Positions 1 through 9,507 of a stretch of 64,000 bases of DNA are shown in pieces (positions within the stretch are counted from its first letter, which is position 1; every line of letters starts with the position of its first letter). Source of the stretch: Sabulicella glaciei. Its GTDB lineage: Bacteria > Pseudomonadota > Alphaproteobacteria > Acetobacterales > Acetobacteraceae. A program made the position numbers and the translations under genes. The DNA is taken from assembly GCF_026183895.1 (NCBI RefSeq), contig NZ_JAPFQI010000019.1:1-64000 (forward strand), in the 5' to 3' direction. The notes under the pieces were generated by a model. That model was not told where the DNA came from and did not search any database. It was given only the letters and a program-made list of their open reading frames with translations.

Positions 1-2
1 CC

Positions 3-122
3 CGTCGCTTGAAGACCCTACGCGGCCTCACGCCCTATCAAGCCATCTGCAAAGCATGGGCCGAGGAGCCGCAGCGTTTCACCGCAAATCCGCACCACCA
101 AATGCCGGGACCAAACATCTAG
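3..122 (+). pseudogene. IS481-family transposase, C-terminal fragment
   Basis: An open frame enters from the left window edge and stops at TAG 120-122. The visible 39 residues include LRGLTPYQAICKAW and end with a HQMPGPNI-like tail, the characteristic end of IS481-family DDE transposases (family tail HQMPGLNT). The catalytic part would lie left of the window, so whether the element is intact cannot be judged. Efflux-adaptor homology starts right after the stop codon, with no room for the usual terminal inverted repeat. This suggests the 3' end of the IS was lost in a rearrangement. Confidence 0.8.
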
Positions 123-494
123 GTGCGACCCGGCCAGGACGTCGTGGTGACAGGCGATCCCTTCGGCGGGATGCCGCTGCGGGGCCGCGTCGCCTTCGGT
201 CGTCGCCCAAGCCAGCAGCAAGGGGCACAGCTTGGGGATGGGCTGACGCCCGAACACCGCCGGCGCCTCACCGTCTGCATGTCCGTCAGCCTGTCCATCG
301 TGGTGCGTGAGCGGCAGGAGGCGGTGGTCCTGCCGCCCCAGGCGATCCGCACGGAGAACGGCCAGCACGTGGCCTGCATGCGCGACGGGGCACGCTTCGC
401 GAGCCGCCCCGTCACTCTGGGCATCACCCTCCCCGAGGGCGTCGAGATCCACGAAGGGATCAGTCCCGGGGACGCGATCGTGCTGCGCGAGTGA
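123..494 (+). pseudogene. Truncated HlyD/RND-type efflux periplasmic adaptor (C-terminal part)
   Basis: About 123 residues match the beta-barrel and membrane-proximal end of membrane-fusion proteins. They open with VRPGQDVVVTGDPFGG, followed by VSLSIVVRERQEAVVLPPQAI, then RPVTLGI, VEIHEGISPGD and AIVLRE at the end. Family members are 350-420 residues with an N-terminal anchor, a coiled-coil hairpin and a lipoyl domain; all of these are missing. The readable frame begins immediately after the IS481 stop codon, so the 5' two thirds were probably removed by the IS-linked rearrangement. The GTG at 123 could start translation but lacks a convincing ribosome binding site. It ends back-to-back with the convergent aldolase-like gene. 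Confidence 0.65.
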
Positions 495-1289
495 TCAGCT
501 GCGGTAGCTGGGGTCGAGCCGGTCCAGCATCCGCAGCAGCGCCGGCCATTCCATGACGCCATAGGGGCGGCGCGTCTTGGGCTGGTAATTGTTCCAGGTC
601 TCCTCCAGCACCTCGCGTCGCACCTGCACCAGCGGCACGTTGCAGGCCATGGCGGCCAGCTGCGCCTTGCAGGAGAGTTCGAGCCGGTGCATCGCGTTGA
701 AGGCCTCGGCGATGCTGTGTCCGACAGTGAGTAGCCCATGGTTGCGCAGGATCATCGCGTTGCTGTCGCCCAGATCGGCCACCAGCTTGTCCTGCATGGC
801 GACGTCGAGCACCACGCCCTCGTAGTCGTGATAGGCGATCTTCAGGAAGCGCATCGCTGTCTGGTTCATCGGCAGAAGGCCACATTCCAGCGAGGACACT
901 GCCATGCCGGGCCAGGTATGGGTGTGGATTACACAGTCCAGGTCGTGCCGCCGCTCATGGATAGCGCCATGGATCACATATCCCGCGCGATTGATGCCGT
1001 ACTCGAGCCCGCCGAAATCCGGCTTGAGCAGGACGTTGCCCTTCACGTCGATCTTGATGAGCGAGGAGGCGGTGATCTCCTCGTACATCAGCCCATAGGC
1101 ATTAATCAGGAAGGCACCCTCCTCCCCAGGCACTCGGCAGGAAATATGGTTGGCGATCATGTCGCTCATCCCATAGTGGGCCGTGAGGCGGTAGCAGGCG
1201 GCGAGATCCACCCGCGCCTTCCACTCCTGAGGCGTCACCTGGTTCCGCAGGCTCGGAATGTTCAGGACGGGCTGCGCTTCTTCCAGCAT
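495..1289 (-). CDS. Class II aldolase/adducin family protein
   Basis: 264 residues with the class II aldolase/adducin fold. Zinc ligands are visible as H122 and H124 in IHTHTWPG and H184 in LRNHGLLTVG. The Glu that acts as catalytic acid in fuculose-phosphate aldolase (SEWRxH in true aldolases) is replaced in GINRAGYVIH, as in the adducin-like subgroup, so the substrate and even aldolase activity are uncertain. The protein has no signal peptide and should be cytoplasmic. It is convergent with the adaptor remnant and divergent from the cytochrome c gene. A second class II aldolase-like gene (30887-31510) keeps the Glu. Confidence 0.85.
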   Translation of the reverse strand: MLEEAQPVLNIPSLRNQVTPQEWKARVDLAACYRLTAHYGMSDMIANHISCRVPGEEGAFLINAYGLMYEEITASSLIKIDVKGNVLLKPDFGGLEYGINRAGYVIHGAIHERRHDLDCVIHTHTWPGMAVSSLECGLLPMNQTAMRFLKIAYHDYEGVVLDVAMQDKLVADLGDSNAMILRNHGLLTVGHSIAEAFNAMHRLELSCKAQLAAMACNVPLVQVRREVLEETWNNYQPKTRRPYGVMEWPALLRMLDRLDPSYRS

Positions 1290-1477
1290 GGGCTTCCTCC
1301 GTTTCGCTCCATCCTAGCCCGTGCGCCGCGTCCCGCCAGGGCCACCCTGGACGTGCCATGAATGGGACGCTTATTTTGCGCTGCCCGTTGCGCGGCGAAA
1401 ATCGCCCGCCACGGTGACCCAGCGGCCGCATCGGCATTGAGCATCAGATGCGGCAACGCAACGGAGGAAGAGACGAC

Positions 1478-1864
1478 ATGCGGGCATGGATGATCTTGGG
1501 CGCGGCCCTGGCGGCGGCACCCTTCAGTGGCGCGGTGGCGCAGGACGCGGATGCAGGGCAGCGCGTCTTCAATCAGTGCCGTGCCTGTCACACCATCAAC
1601 CAAGGCGGGCGCAACGGCGTCGGGCCGAACCTGCATGGCGTGTGGGACCGCAAGGCGGCAGCGGTGGAAGGGTTCCGCTACTCGAACCCGATGCGCGAGC
1701 GTGCCGCTGCAGGCCTGACCTGGGACGAAGCGACGCTGCGTTCCTACCTCACCGATCCCAAGGCGGTGGTCCCCGGTGGCTCCATGGCCTATCCGGGGCT
1801 CCGGAACGCGCAGCAGTTGAACGACCTGCTCGCCTACCTCCAGCGCGCCTCGACCGCGCAGTAG
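1478..1864 (+). CDS. Periplasmic class I cytochrome c
   Basis: 128 residues. An N-terminal signal peptide (MRAWMILGAALAAAPFSGAVAQ) is followed by a mono-haem cytochrome c2-like domain: haem motif CRACH at 34-38 and probable axial Met103 in GGSMAYPG. I chose the ATG at 1478, not the one at 1448, because a strong GGAGGAAG lies seven bases upstream and the shorter start leads straight into the signal peptide. It is probably a soluble periplasmic electron carrier; the partner is unknown. No oxidase or dehydrogenase gene adjoins it. Confidence 0.9.
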   Translation: MRAWMILGAALAAAPFSGAVAQDADAGQRVFNQCRACHTINQGGRNGVGPNLHGVWDRKAAAVEGFRYSNPMRERAAAGLTWDEATLRSYLTDPKAVVPGGSMAYPGLRNAQQLNDLLAYLQRASTAQ

Positions 1865-1877
1865 CGGCCGGGCGCGG

Positions 1878-1899
1878 CGGGGCCCCTCAGTGGGCCCCG
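1878..1899 (+). terminator. Hairpin between convergent genes
   Basis: Perfect 8-bp stem CGGGGCCC/GGGCCCCG around a 6-base loop, 14 bases after the cytochrome c stop and overlapping the last codons of the convergent GPP34 gene. It has no long T-run. It could serve as a bidirectional terminator; this is inferred from structure and position. Confidence 0.45.
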
Positions 1900-2543
1900 G
1901 CGAAGGCCAGCATCATTGCATAGACCTCGCGCGTCACGGAGGAGAGGGTGCGGCCCAGTTCCTCCAGGTCCGCGACTTGGTCCACCCGCGCCATCGCCCG
2001 GTCCTGCTCCTCGGGAGAGAGGATCAGCGGGATGAGGCCGGCCGAGCGGGCGAGCCCGATCATCAGCGCCTCGCGCGGCTCCGGGATCTCATCATGCAGC
2101 AGCACGTCGCGCAGGCGGGCGCGCACTTCCTTGACCTCGGCCTGCCCCTCGGGCGGCTTGGGGTAGCGGCGCTCGGGGAACACCCAGAGGAAGCGCCCCT
2201 CCTCCCGCCGCAGCACGCCCTTGGCGGTGAGGCGGTCGAGCACCATGCTGCGCAAGTGCTCGGTCTTGCGGCCGATCTCGACAATCCAGTGCCGGCTGTC
2301 GCGCATCGTCTGAGACGACGAGATCATAATCAGCGCCTCGTCCAGCACCGGGTCGTCCGTGGGCTTCTGGCTGGTGACCATCAGCCGCTCCAGGTCCGTG
2401 TCCACGCGGCCCTGGAGCGAAAGCTCCATCAAGATCGCGCTGGACAGGGCGTAGTCTCCCGCCGGGGCCGGCAGCCCGATCGGCCGCCCGGTCCGGTCGT
2501 CGAGCAGGAGGAGCATGATCTCCTCCGGCATGGTCAGTTGCAT
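1887..2543 (-). CDS. GOLPH3/VPS74 family (GPP34) protein, copy 1
   Basis: 218 residues matching the GPP34 family. An N-terminal PEEIMLLLLDDRTGRP segment is followed by SSAILMELSLQGRVDTD, a helical core with DRLTAKGVLRREEGRFLWVFPERRYP, and EIPEPREALMIGLARSAGLI. In eukaryotes GOLPH3 binds phosphatidylinositol-4-phosphate and sorts Golgi glycosyltransferases; the bacterial role is unknown. It lies third in a minus-strand run after ggt and the second GPP34 gene, 76 bases downstream of the latter. It shares much of the same pattern with its neighbour, indicating tandem duplication followed by divergence. Confidence 0.85.
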   Translation of the reverse strand: MQLTMPEEIMLLLLDDRTGRPIGLPAPAGDYALSSAILMELSLQGRVDTDLERLMVTSQKPTDDPVLDEALIMISSSQTMRDSRHWIVEIGRKTEHLRSMVLDRLTAKGVLRREEGRFLWVFPERRYPKPPEGQAEVKEVRARLRDVLLHDEIPEPREALMIGLARSAGLIPLILSPEEQDRAMARVDQVADLEELGRTLSSVTREVYAMMLAFAGAH

Positions 2544-2619
2544 GGCGCTTGCTCCTCAACGGTCGCGCCAGAGTGCGGAAGCCTTCCTGCCCTGTCCAGG
2601 GTGGGAGGATCACGGTGCG

Positions 2620-3249
2620 CTAGCCGCCGAGCCTCGCGACGCGAAGCGCTGCCACGGCGGCGCCCAAGCTGCGGCCCAGCGCCTCGATGCGGCCCAGCAG
2701 GTCCAGCCTGTCCTGCCGCGCCGCCAGGAGGTCCGCGGGCAGCAGCACGGGCAGCAGCCCCGCGGCCCGGGCCAGGGCGACCAGCAGCGCCTCTCGTGGT
2801 TCCGGCACGTGGTCGCCTTCCAGCGCGCGGCGCAGCCGGGCCAGCACCTCGCCCGCCTCGGGCCGGTCGCCGGCCGGCACCCAGCGGCGGGAACGGAAGA
2901 GCAGCAGCACCCGCCCTTCTTGTCGCCGAAGCAGCCCCTTTGCCTCCAGCCCCGCCATGGCCGCGCCACGTAGCGCATCCTCCTCGCGGGCGAGAAGCAT
3001 CAGGGCGCTGCGCGAATCGCGTGAATCGGGCAGGCGTGCCAGGGCGATGTCCATCGTCGCGTCGCCTGTCGGCTCGGCCGCGACGAGGAGGAGCGCCTCC
3101 CGGTCCGTGTCGACGCGCCCGGCCAGGGCGAGTTCCATCAGCACCGCCCCAGCCAGGCCCAGCCCCGCCGCCATGCCCTGCCGGCCAAGGGGCCGTCCTT
3201 CCTCGTCGAGGGTGAGGAGCAGCACCTCCTCCGGCAGGGACAGGCTCAT
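2620..3249 (-). CDS. GOLPH3/VPS74 family (GPP34) protein, copy 2
   Basis: 209 residues with the same order of GPP34 segments as the adjacent copy: PEEVLLLTLDEEGRPLG, AVLMELALAGRVDTD, LEAKGLLRRQEGRVLLLFRSRRWVP and HVPEPREALLVALARAAGLLPVLLP. The start codon overlaps the stop of the upstream gamma-glutamyltransferase gene (ATGA, 3246-3249), implying translational coupling. It is richer in Ala and Leu than copy 1. Function in bacteria is not established; a peripheral, lipid-associated protein is plausible from the eukaryotic family. Confidence 0.82.
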   Translation of the reverse strand: MSLSLPEEVLLLTLDEEGRPLGRQGMAAGLGLAGAVLMELALAGRVDTDREALLLVAAEPTGDATMDIALARLPDSRDSRSALMLLAREEDALRGAAMAGLEAKGLLRRQEGRVLLLFRSRRWVPAGDRPEAGEVLARLRRALEGDHVPEPREALLVALARAAGLLPVLLPADLLAARQDRLDLLGRIEALGRSLGAAVAALRVARLGG

Positions 3250-4802
3250 TCGGAGATCGCGGCCGACCAGGGCGACATCACGTCGGTGATGCCAACGCGC
3301 GTGCCGTCCTGCTGCAGGATCAGGTTCGGGCAGGCGAAGTTCACCGGCATCACCGCGTGCTCCACCACCTCGACCGGCGCATCGGCAGCCAGCGCCGCGA
3401 CGACGGCATCGCCCAGGCGCTCATCCGCCGTGACGCCTTCCGGCCCGCTGACGTCGACCCGCGGATGATGCGCCGCCGCCTCCGGATCCATGCCGAAATC
3501 CGCGACATAGGACAGCATCTGGTAGACGCTCGCCATGATGCGCCGCCCGCCCGATGCGCCGAGCGCGACTTGCGGGTCGCCCTCCGCATCGAGCGCGATC
3601 ACCGGGCACATGTTGCAAAGCGGACGCTTGCCCGGACCGATGGCGTTGGGCGTCTCGGGCCGCGGGTCGAACCACATCACGCCGTTGTTCATCAGCACGC
3701 CGGTGCGCGGCAGCACCATGCGCGACCCCATGGAGGAAAGCAGCGTCGTGGTCATCGCCACCATCATCCCGTTGCGGTCGGCGGCGGTCAGGTGGGTGGT
3801 GCAGCTATCGGCGCCCTGCGGCTCCGCCTCGCCCAGGCCGGCAAGGCGCTCAGCGTAGGATTCGCGCAGGGAGCGCGCGAGATGCGCGTACCATTCCGCG
3901 TCGGGCACGCCGCTGAAGGGTGCCGACTCCATCCGCTCCAGCAGGCGCGCAAGGGTAGGGGCGGCGGTGAGGCCGCGTGCCAGCATCAGCCGGCGGCCGC
4001 GATACGTGACCTCCAGCGCCGGGACGCTTCGGGCCGTGCGGCCGGACAGATCCTCGGCGGACAGGAAGCCTTCCATCGCCTTCATGTCGGCTGCGATCTC
4101 GCGCGCCACGTCGCCCTCGTAGAAGTCGCGCAGCCCAGCGGATTGCAGCCGCTCCAGCGTGTCGGCCAGCTTGCCCAGGCGGAAAAAGCCCGGCTTCCCC
4201 TGGTAGGGCGCGACCGGCGGCAGGCCGTTCGGCAGATAGATGCGCGCGCTTTCCTCGTAGAGGCGCAGAACGGCGGCGCTGTTGGCGATCTTGAGCGTGG
4301 TGAACCAGTCCTGCGCCAGGCCGCGCTTCGCCAGTGCCACGGCGGGAGCCAGGATCTCGCGGATCGGCAGCGTGCCGTGGCGCTCGTGCAGCAGCGCGTA
4401 GCCGGCGACGGCGGAGGGGATGACGACGGATTTCGGCCCGTGGATGTTCACGTCGCCTTGCACCTCGGGCCAGGCGAAGAGGTCCTGCTTCATCCGCCCG
4501 GTCATCGGATAGGCGGAAGGATCGAGGCCGCCCGGCGCGCGGGGGCCGAAATCGTAGGTCTCGGCGGCATGGCCGGGCTTCATCACCTGCGCGAAGCCGA
4601 TCCCGCCCAGGCCGCTGTTCCAGGGCTCGACGGCGGCTAGGGCGAAGGCGGTGGCGACGGCCGCATCCGCCGCCGTGCCGCCCATGCGCAGCATCGCCGC
4701 CCCTGCCTCGGCCGCCTCGCGCGCCTGGGAGGCGACGATGCCCCCCTCCCCGCGCGCGGCGGGCTTGCGGAGGGTCCAGTGCTGCGAAACGTGCGGGATC
4801 AT
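3246..4802 (-). CDS. Gamma-glutamyltransferase family protein
   Basis: 518 residues of the Ntn-hydrolase gamma-glutamyltransferase family. The self-cleavage nucleophile is probably T335 in [10 protein letters not shown] (family TTHxSVVD). The GASGGRRI segment near 415 matches the family GS-GG oxyanion region. Near residue 65 GLGGIGF replaces the usual GIGGGGF. I chose the ATG at 4802 because AGGAG precedes it; a longer frame to 4889 has no such site. No signal peptide is visible, unlike classical periplasmic GGT, so a cytoplasmic enzyme or another gamma-glutamyl substrate is possible. First gene of an operon with the two GPP34 genes, divergent from malate synthase. Confidence 0.85.
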   Translation of the reverse strand: MIPHVSQHWTLRKPAARGEGGIVASQAREAAEAGAAMLRMGGTAADAAVATAFALAAVEPWNSGLGGIGFAQVMKPGHAAETYDFGPRAPGGLDPSAYPMTGRMKQDLFAWPEVQGDVNIHGPKSVVIPSAVAGYALLHERHGTLPIREILAPAVALAKRGLAQDWFTTLKIANSAAVLRLYEESARIYLPNGLPPVAPYQGKPGFFRLGKLADTLERLQSAGLRDFYEGDVAREIAADMKAMEGFLSAEDLSGRTARSVPALEVTYRGRRLMLARGLTAAPTLARLLERMESAPFSGVPDAEWYAHLARSLRESYAERLAGLGEAEPQGADSCTTHLTAADRNGMMVAMTTTLLSSMGSRMVLPRTGVLMNNGVMWFDPRPETPNAIGPGKRPLCNMCPVIALDAEGDPQVALGASGGRRIMASVYQMLSYVADFGMDPEAAAHHPRVDVSGPEGVTADERLGDAVVAALAADAPVEVVEHAVMPVNFACPNLILQQDGTRVGITDVMSPWSAAISE

Positions 4803-4937
4803 GCGGCGGCGCTCCTGTGTCGTCCGGCGCATGGTCGGCGCGGCGCGGCCCGCGGGCAAGCCACCCTTGCCCCTTCCGCCCCCGCCCAATGTCGCCTAAA
4901 GCCGGGAAAACCCCCATCTCGGCAGGGAGAGATACGG

Positions 4938-7085
4938 ATGAGCCTGGACGTCGCCCCGGAACTGCGGAGCTTCATCGAGAACGAGGCGCTTCCTGGCACG
5001 GGGGTGGAGCCTGCGCGGTTCTGGCAGGGGATGGAGGCGATCCTGCGCGACCTCGCCCCGCGCAACGCCGCCCTGCTGGCCAAGCGCGATGCCCTTCAGG
5101 CCAAGCTGGATGAATGGCACCGGACCAACCCGGCCCGCCCCATCGACCTCGGCGCCTACGAGGCCTTCCTGCGCGAGATCGGCTACCTCCTGCCCGAGCC
5201 CGCGGACTTCCAGGTCACCACGGCGAACACAGACCCCGAGTTCGGCCTCGTCGCCGGGCCGCAGCTTGTCGTTCCTGTCTCCAACGCGCGCTATGCGCTG
5301 AACGCCGCCAATGCGCGCTGGGGCTCGCTCTACGACGCGCTCTACGGCACTGACGCCATCCCGGAGTCGGATGGCGCAGAGCGGACGGGCAGCGACTACA
5401 ATCCCGCGCGCGGCAAGCGCGTCATCACCTTCGCACGGCAGGTGCTGGACCAGGCCGCAAAGCTGGATGGCGCCGGCCATGCCGAGGCGATCAAGTACCA
5501 GGTGAAGGACGGCCAGCTCCTCGTCTCGCTCCAGGGCGGCGGCGATGTGGGGCTGAAGAACCCGGCTGTCCTCGTCGGCTACACGGGCGAGCCTTCCTCG
5601 CCGAAGTCGCTGCTGTTCCGCAACAACGGGCTGCACCTCGAGCTGCGGATCGACCGCTCGCACCCCATCGGCAAGGAGGATGCGGCGGGCGTCGCCGACC
5701 TCGTGCTGGAAAGCGCCCTCTCGACCATCCAGGATTGCGAGGACAGCGTCGCTGCGGTGGACGCCGCCGACAAGGTGCTGGTCTATCGCAACTGGCTTGG
5801 GCTGATGAGGGGCGACCTTGCCGCCGACCTCGAGAAGGACGGCAAGGTGATGACGCGCCGGCTCAACCCGGATCGGACTTGGACCACGTCCGATGGCAAG
5901 GGGACGATCACCCTGCCCGGCCGCTCGGTCATGCTGGTGCGCAACGTCGGCCATCACATGATGACGGATGCGGTGACGCTGGATGGCGCGCAGACGCCGG
6001 AGACGATCCTGGACTGCCTCGTCACCTCGCTGATCGCGGTGCACGACGTGAACGGCAAGCGCCTGAACTCCCGCGCCGGCAGCGTCTATATCGTGAAGCC
6101 GAAGATGCACGGACCGGAAGAAGTGGCCTGGGCGAACGAGCTGTTCGGTCGCGTCGAGGACGTGCTCGGCCTCGCGCGCAACACGCTGAAAATGGGCATC
6201 ATGGACGAGGAGCGGCGCACCACCGTCAACCTCAAGGCCTGCATCAAGGAGGCGTCGAGCCGCGTCGCCTTCATCAATACCGGCTTCCTCGACCGCACGG
6301 GCGACGAGATCCACACCTCGATGGAAGCCGGCCCGATGATCCGCAAGAACGACATGAAGGGCACGGCCTGGATCAAGGCTTATGAGGACTGGAACGTCGA
6401 TATCGGCCTCCTGTGCGGGCTGCGCGGCAAGGCCCAGATCGGCAAGGGCATGTGGGCCATGCCCGATGCCATGGCCGCGATGATCGAGCAGAAGGTGGCC
6501 CACCCGAAGGCCGGGGCAACCACGGCCTGGGTGCCTTCCCCCACCGCCGCCACGCTGCACGCGCTGCACTATCACCAGGTGAGCGTGGCCGCGCGGCAGG
6601 AGGAGATCGCGAAGGGCGGCCGCCGTGCCTCGCTGGAGGACCTGCTGACCGTGCCGGTTGCGACCAACACCAACTGGGCGCCAGCCGACCTCCAAGCGGA
6701 GCTCGACAACAACGCGCAGGGCATCCTGGGCTACGTGGTGCGCTGGGTGGACCAGGGCGTCGGCTGCTCCAAGGTGCCGGACATCAACAACGTCGGGCTG
6801 ATGGAGGACCGGGCGACGCTGCGCATCTCCGCCCAGCACATCGCCAACTGGCTTCGCCACGGCATCGTCTCGGCCGACCAGGTGATGGCGACGATGCAGC
6901 GCATGGCGGCGGTGGTGGACCGGCAGAATGCGGGCGACCCGCTCTACCACGCCATGGCGCCGGGCTTCGACGGCGTGGCGTTCCGCGCCGCCTGCGCGCT
7001 GGTCTTCGAAGGGACGACGCAGCCGAATGGCTACACGGAGTTCCTGCTGACGCGCTTCCGCCGCGAGGCGAAGGCCGCAGGCTGA
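4938..7085 (+). CDS. glcB: Malate synthase G
   Basis: 715 residues, close to the usual 720 of malate synthase G. The enzyme condenses glyoxylate and acetyl-CoA to malate in the cytoplasm (glyoxylate/glycolate use). Family segments seen include [42 protein letters not shown], the region around [20 protein letters not shown] and the C-terminal [13 protein letters not shown] 4938 is preceded by GGAGAG, and the N-terminus then agrees with the family. An upstream in-frame ATG at 4779 would add an unrelated extension. It is a single gene with no glyoxylate operon partners nearby. Confidence 0.95.
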   Translation: MSLDVAPELRSFIENEALPGTGVEPARFWQGMEAILRDLAPRNAALLAKRDALQAKLDEWHRTNPARPIDLGAYEAFLREIGYLLPEPADFQVTTANTDPEFGLVAGPQLVVPVSNARYALNAANARWGSLYDALYGTDAIPESDGAERTGSDYNPARGKRVITFARQVLDQAAKLDGAGHAEAIKYQVKDGQLLVSLQGGGDVGLKNPAVLVGYTGEPSSPKSLLFRNNGLHLELRIDRSHPIGKEDAAGVADLVLESALSTIQDCEDSVAAVDAADKVLVYRNWLGLMRGDLAADLEKDGKVMTRRLNPDRTWTTSDGKGTITLPGRSVMLVRNVGHHMMTDAVTLDGAQTPETILDCLVTSLIAVHDVNGKRLNSRAGSVYIVKPKMHGPEEVAWANELFGRVEDVLGLARNTLKMGIMDEERRTTVNLKACIKEASSRVAFINTGFLDRTGDEIHTSMEAGPMIRKNDMKGTAWIKAYEDWNVDIGLLCGLRGKAQIGKGMWAMPDAMAAMIEQKVAHPKAGATTAWVPSPTAATLHALHYHQVSVAARQEEIAKGGRRASLEDLLTVPVATNTNWAPADLQAELDNNAQGILGYVVRWVDQGVGCSKVPDINNVGLMEDRATLRISAQHIANWLRHGIVSADQVMATMQRMAAVVDRQNAGDPLYHAMAPGFDGVAFRAACALVFEGTTQPNGYTEFLLTRFRREAKAAG

Positions 7086-7100
7086 GGATGCGGCGGGGGC

Positions 7101-8447
7101 TCAGCGCCCCCGCCCACCGCCCCCTCCCCCACCGCGTCCGCCACCACCTCCGCCGCCGCCACCGGAATTTCCTCCGCCACCGCGTGGGCCGGCATTGCCG
7201 CCCCCGTGGCGATTACCGCCGCCACCCGGATTTCCTCCGCCGCGCGGACCGCGATCGCCGCCGCCCGGGTTGCCGCCCCGGCCACCGCCCCCGGGATTGC
7301 CGGAGGGGCGCCCGCCTCCCGGCCCTCGTCCTCCTCCGCCACCGGCAGGCCCGCGATCAGGGCCTGGGCCGCGTGACGGCGCCGATGGGCGAGGTGATGG
7401 CCCGCGGTCCGGCCCGGGGCGAAAGTCCCGCTCCGGCCCTCCGCGCGGCCGCTCGAAGCGCGGCGGTCCGCCGCCCGGGCCACGGTCCGGCCCTCGTCCC
7501 CGGGGCGGGCCGCCTACCGCGCGCGGCGGCTCCCAGCCGCGGAAGCGGCCGTCCCAGCGCGCCGGGCCGGGGCTGCGCGGTCCGCGGCGGTCTGGGTCCG
7601 GGCGCCAATAGCCGCCCGCCGGCAACGGGCGCCCGCCCGGAATCCGCGCGTATCGGGCCGGCTCGACCAGCACGCCACGGCCCCAGGAGGGGCGTGCCCA
7701 ACCCCAGAGCGCACCAAGGACGGCCGCACCGCCCAGAAAGGCCAGGCCCGTCCCTAGCGACCCGCCCAGGCCGTAGGACGCGGGCGGCGGCGCGTAGGGC
7801 GGCGGGTAATCCGGATAGGGCCACTCCCCATAAACGAGGCGCGGGTCATAGACCGGCACATAGACGCGGTCCGGCTGCGCCGGCTCGATCAGGATGACCT
7901 CGGGCGGCGGCTCGACGATCCAGGCACCGGCGGGGGGCGGGGCCGCGAAGGGCTCGGTGGAGACGGCGAGGCGCTCGTCACCACGCAGGTGACCGCGCTC
8001 CCGCGCGCGATGCCGCAGCACCTGCACCGCGTTGAGCACGTCGGCTTCGCGCTCCAGGAAGGCCTCGCCCAGGGCCTGGGTCCAGTCCAGGTTCTGGCTC
8101 ATCATCCGCAGCACGTCGGGAAAGGCCACCAGCGACTTTACCGCGGGGTCCCAGGGAGCCGCGCCGGCGGCCCGTTCCAGCTCAGCGCCGGACAGCCCGG
8201 CGTTTCGCGGGTCTGACATCCAGCGCTCCGCCTGCACCACCTCCACCGGGTAGGTGGCAGCCATCAGCACCTGCGCCAGCAGCCGGTCGGGGTAAAGGGC
8301 GATGGGCGCCACGAGCTGTTCCAACCGGCCGCGCGTCAGGCGCGCGTCCTGGCCACGCGCCGGCGGCAGGATGGCGAGCAGCCCGCCCCCCGCGAGCAGC
8401 AGCAGCGTCCCACGCCGCGTTTCCACGCCCTTTCGGTCCTCGGCCAC
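7101..8447 (-). CDS. DUF3300 exported protein with glycine-rich tail
   Basis: 448 residues from GTG 8447, which has GAGGAG upstream; a longer frame to 8669 would overlap the divergent gene and bury the signal peptide. The N-terminal hydrophobic stretch (LLLLAGGGLLAILPPARGQ) is a probable signal peptide. The DUF3300 domain follows (LEQLVAPIALYPDRLLAQVLMAATYP, WMSDPRNAGLSG, DVLRMMSQNLDWTQALGEAF), then a segment with VYVPVYDPRLVYGEWPYP and a short hydrophobic Gly/Ala stretch. The last roughly 170 residues are Gly/Arg/Pro/Asn low complexity. DUF3300 has no known activity; an envelope location is likely. Divergent from the Bug receptor gene. Confidence 0.85.
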   Translation of the reverse strand: MAEDRKGVETRRGTLLLLAGGGLLAILPPARGQDARLTRGRLEQLVAPIALYPDRLLAQVLMAATYPVEVVQAERWMSDPRNAGLSGAELERAAGAAPWDPAVKSLVAFPDVLRMMSQNLDWTQALGEAFLEREADVLNAVQVLRHRARERGHLRGDERLAVSTEPFAAPPPAGAWIVEPPPEVILIEPAQPDRVYVPVYDPRLVYGEWPYPDYPPPYAPPPASYGLGGSLGTGLAFLGGAAVLGALWGWARPSWGRGVLVEPARYARIPGGRPLPAGGYWRPDPDRRGPRSPGPARWDGRFRGWEPPRAVGGPPRGRGPDRGPGGGPPRFERPRGGPERDFRPGPDRGPSPRPSAPSRGPGPDRGPAGGGGGRGPGGGRPSGNPGGGGRGGNPGGGDRGPRGGGNPGGGGNRHGGGNAGPRGGGGNSGGGGGGGGGRGGGGGGGRGR

Positions 8448-8550
8448 TCCGGCGTCTCCTCGTTCCGCTTCCTTGCCAACGGGGAAAGGACGCCTCCGTT
8501 TGCCGGAACCCGTGCGGCGCGCCATGCTCGGGACGGGAGGAATTACCGCC

Positions 8551-9507
8551 ATGCTCCGTCGCCATGCCCTCGCCCTGCTGGGCGCGCCCGCGCTTTTGCC
8601 AAGCCGCGTCTCGGCCCAGTTCAGCCGGCCCATCCGCATCGTCGTGCCCTTTCCGCCAGGCGGCTCCAACGACGTGGTCGCGCGGCCGCTGGCGGATCGG
8701 CTTCAGGCGCGGATCGGCCAACCGGTGGTGATCGAGAACCGCGCCGGCGCGGGCGGCTCCATCGGCGCGGGTCAGGTGGCGCAGGCGCCCGCCGACGGGA
8801 CCACGCTGATGATTACCTCCTCCTCCTTCGCCGCCTCGGCGGTGGTGCAGCGCACGCCCTATGACGCGCAGACCTCCTTCGATCCGGTCTCGGTCTTGGC
8901 GCGCGCGCCCTTCTTCATCCTGACCAACCCGAACTTCCCCCCGCGCGACGTGGGGGCGCTGATCGAGTACGCGAAGGCCAATCCGGGCAAGGTGGATTTC
9001 GGCTCTTCCGGCCCGGGCGGCATCAACCACTTCATCTCCGAGCTTTTCGCGCTGCGCGCTGGCATCCGGCTGAACCACGTGCCCTATCGCGGCATGCCGC
9101 CGGCGGTGACGGACCTTGTCGCCGGACACATCCAGATGCTGATCACCACCATGGCCAGCGCCTCCGCCCCGGTGCGGGAGAATCGCGTGCGCCTGCTCGC
9201 CTACACCGCCCCCGGCGCGCCTCCGGGCAGCCCGCCAGCGCCCACAGTGCGCGAGGTGACGGGCCTCGACTACGACGCCGCGATCTGGTGGGGGCTCTTC
9301 GCGCCGCGCGGCACCCCGCGCGAGGTGGTGCGCGCCCTGAACGAGGCGACGCGCGCCGCCTTGGCCGAGCCGGAACTGGCCCGCATCTACGAGGCGGAGG
9401 GCGCGCGCCCCGCTCCCTCCTCGCCGGAGGAGTTCGCCGCCACGCTCGCCGCCGACATCGCCCGCTTCCGCGAGGTGGCACAGGCCGCGAATATCCGACT
9501 CGACTGA
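8551..9507 (+). CDS. Bug-family tripartite tricarboxylate transporter receptor
   Basis: 318 residues: a signal peptide ending near VSAQ, then the Bug/TctC fold with RPIRIVVPFPPGGSNDVVARPLADRL, VVIENRAGAGGSIGAGQVAQAPADGTTL, DFGSSGPGG and HVPYRGMPPAVTDLVAGHIQM. It is a periplasmic binding protein for a carboxylate or similar small anion; the ligand cannot be read from sequence. GGGAGG precedes the ATG. The stop codon overlaps the next gene's ATG (TGATG), so it is coupled to the CoA transferase. No TctA/TctB membrane genes are nearby, as is common for this amplified family. Confidence 0.92.
   Translation: MLRRHALALLGAPALLPSRVSAQFSRPIRIVVPFPPGGSNDVVARPLADRLQARIGQPVVIENRAGAGGSIGAGQVAQAPADGTTLMITSSSFAASAVVQRTPYDAQTSFDPVSVLARAPFFILTNPNFPPRDVGALIEYAKANPGKVDFGSSGPGGINHFISELFALRAGIRLNHVPYRGMPPAVTDLVAGHIQMLITTMASASAPVRENRVRLLAYTAPGAPPGSPPAPTVREVTGLDYDAAIWWGLFAPRGTPREVVRALNEATRAALAEPELARIYEAEGARPAPSSPEEFAATLAADIARFREVAQAANIRLD

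Noticed and set aside
7195-7611. Plus-strand Pro/Arg-rich frame
   Set aside because: It is the complement of the glycine-rich tail of the DUF3300 protein; long open frames on both strands are expected in such GC-rich repeats.
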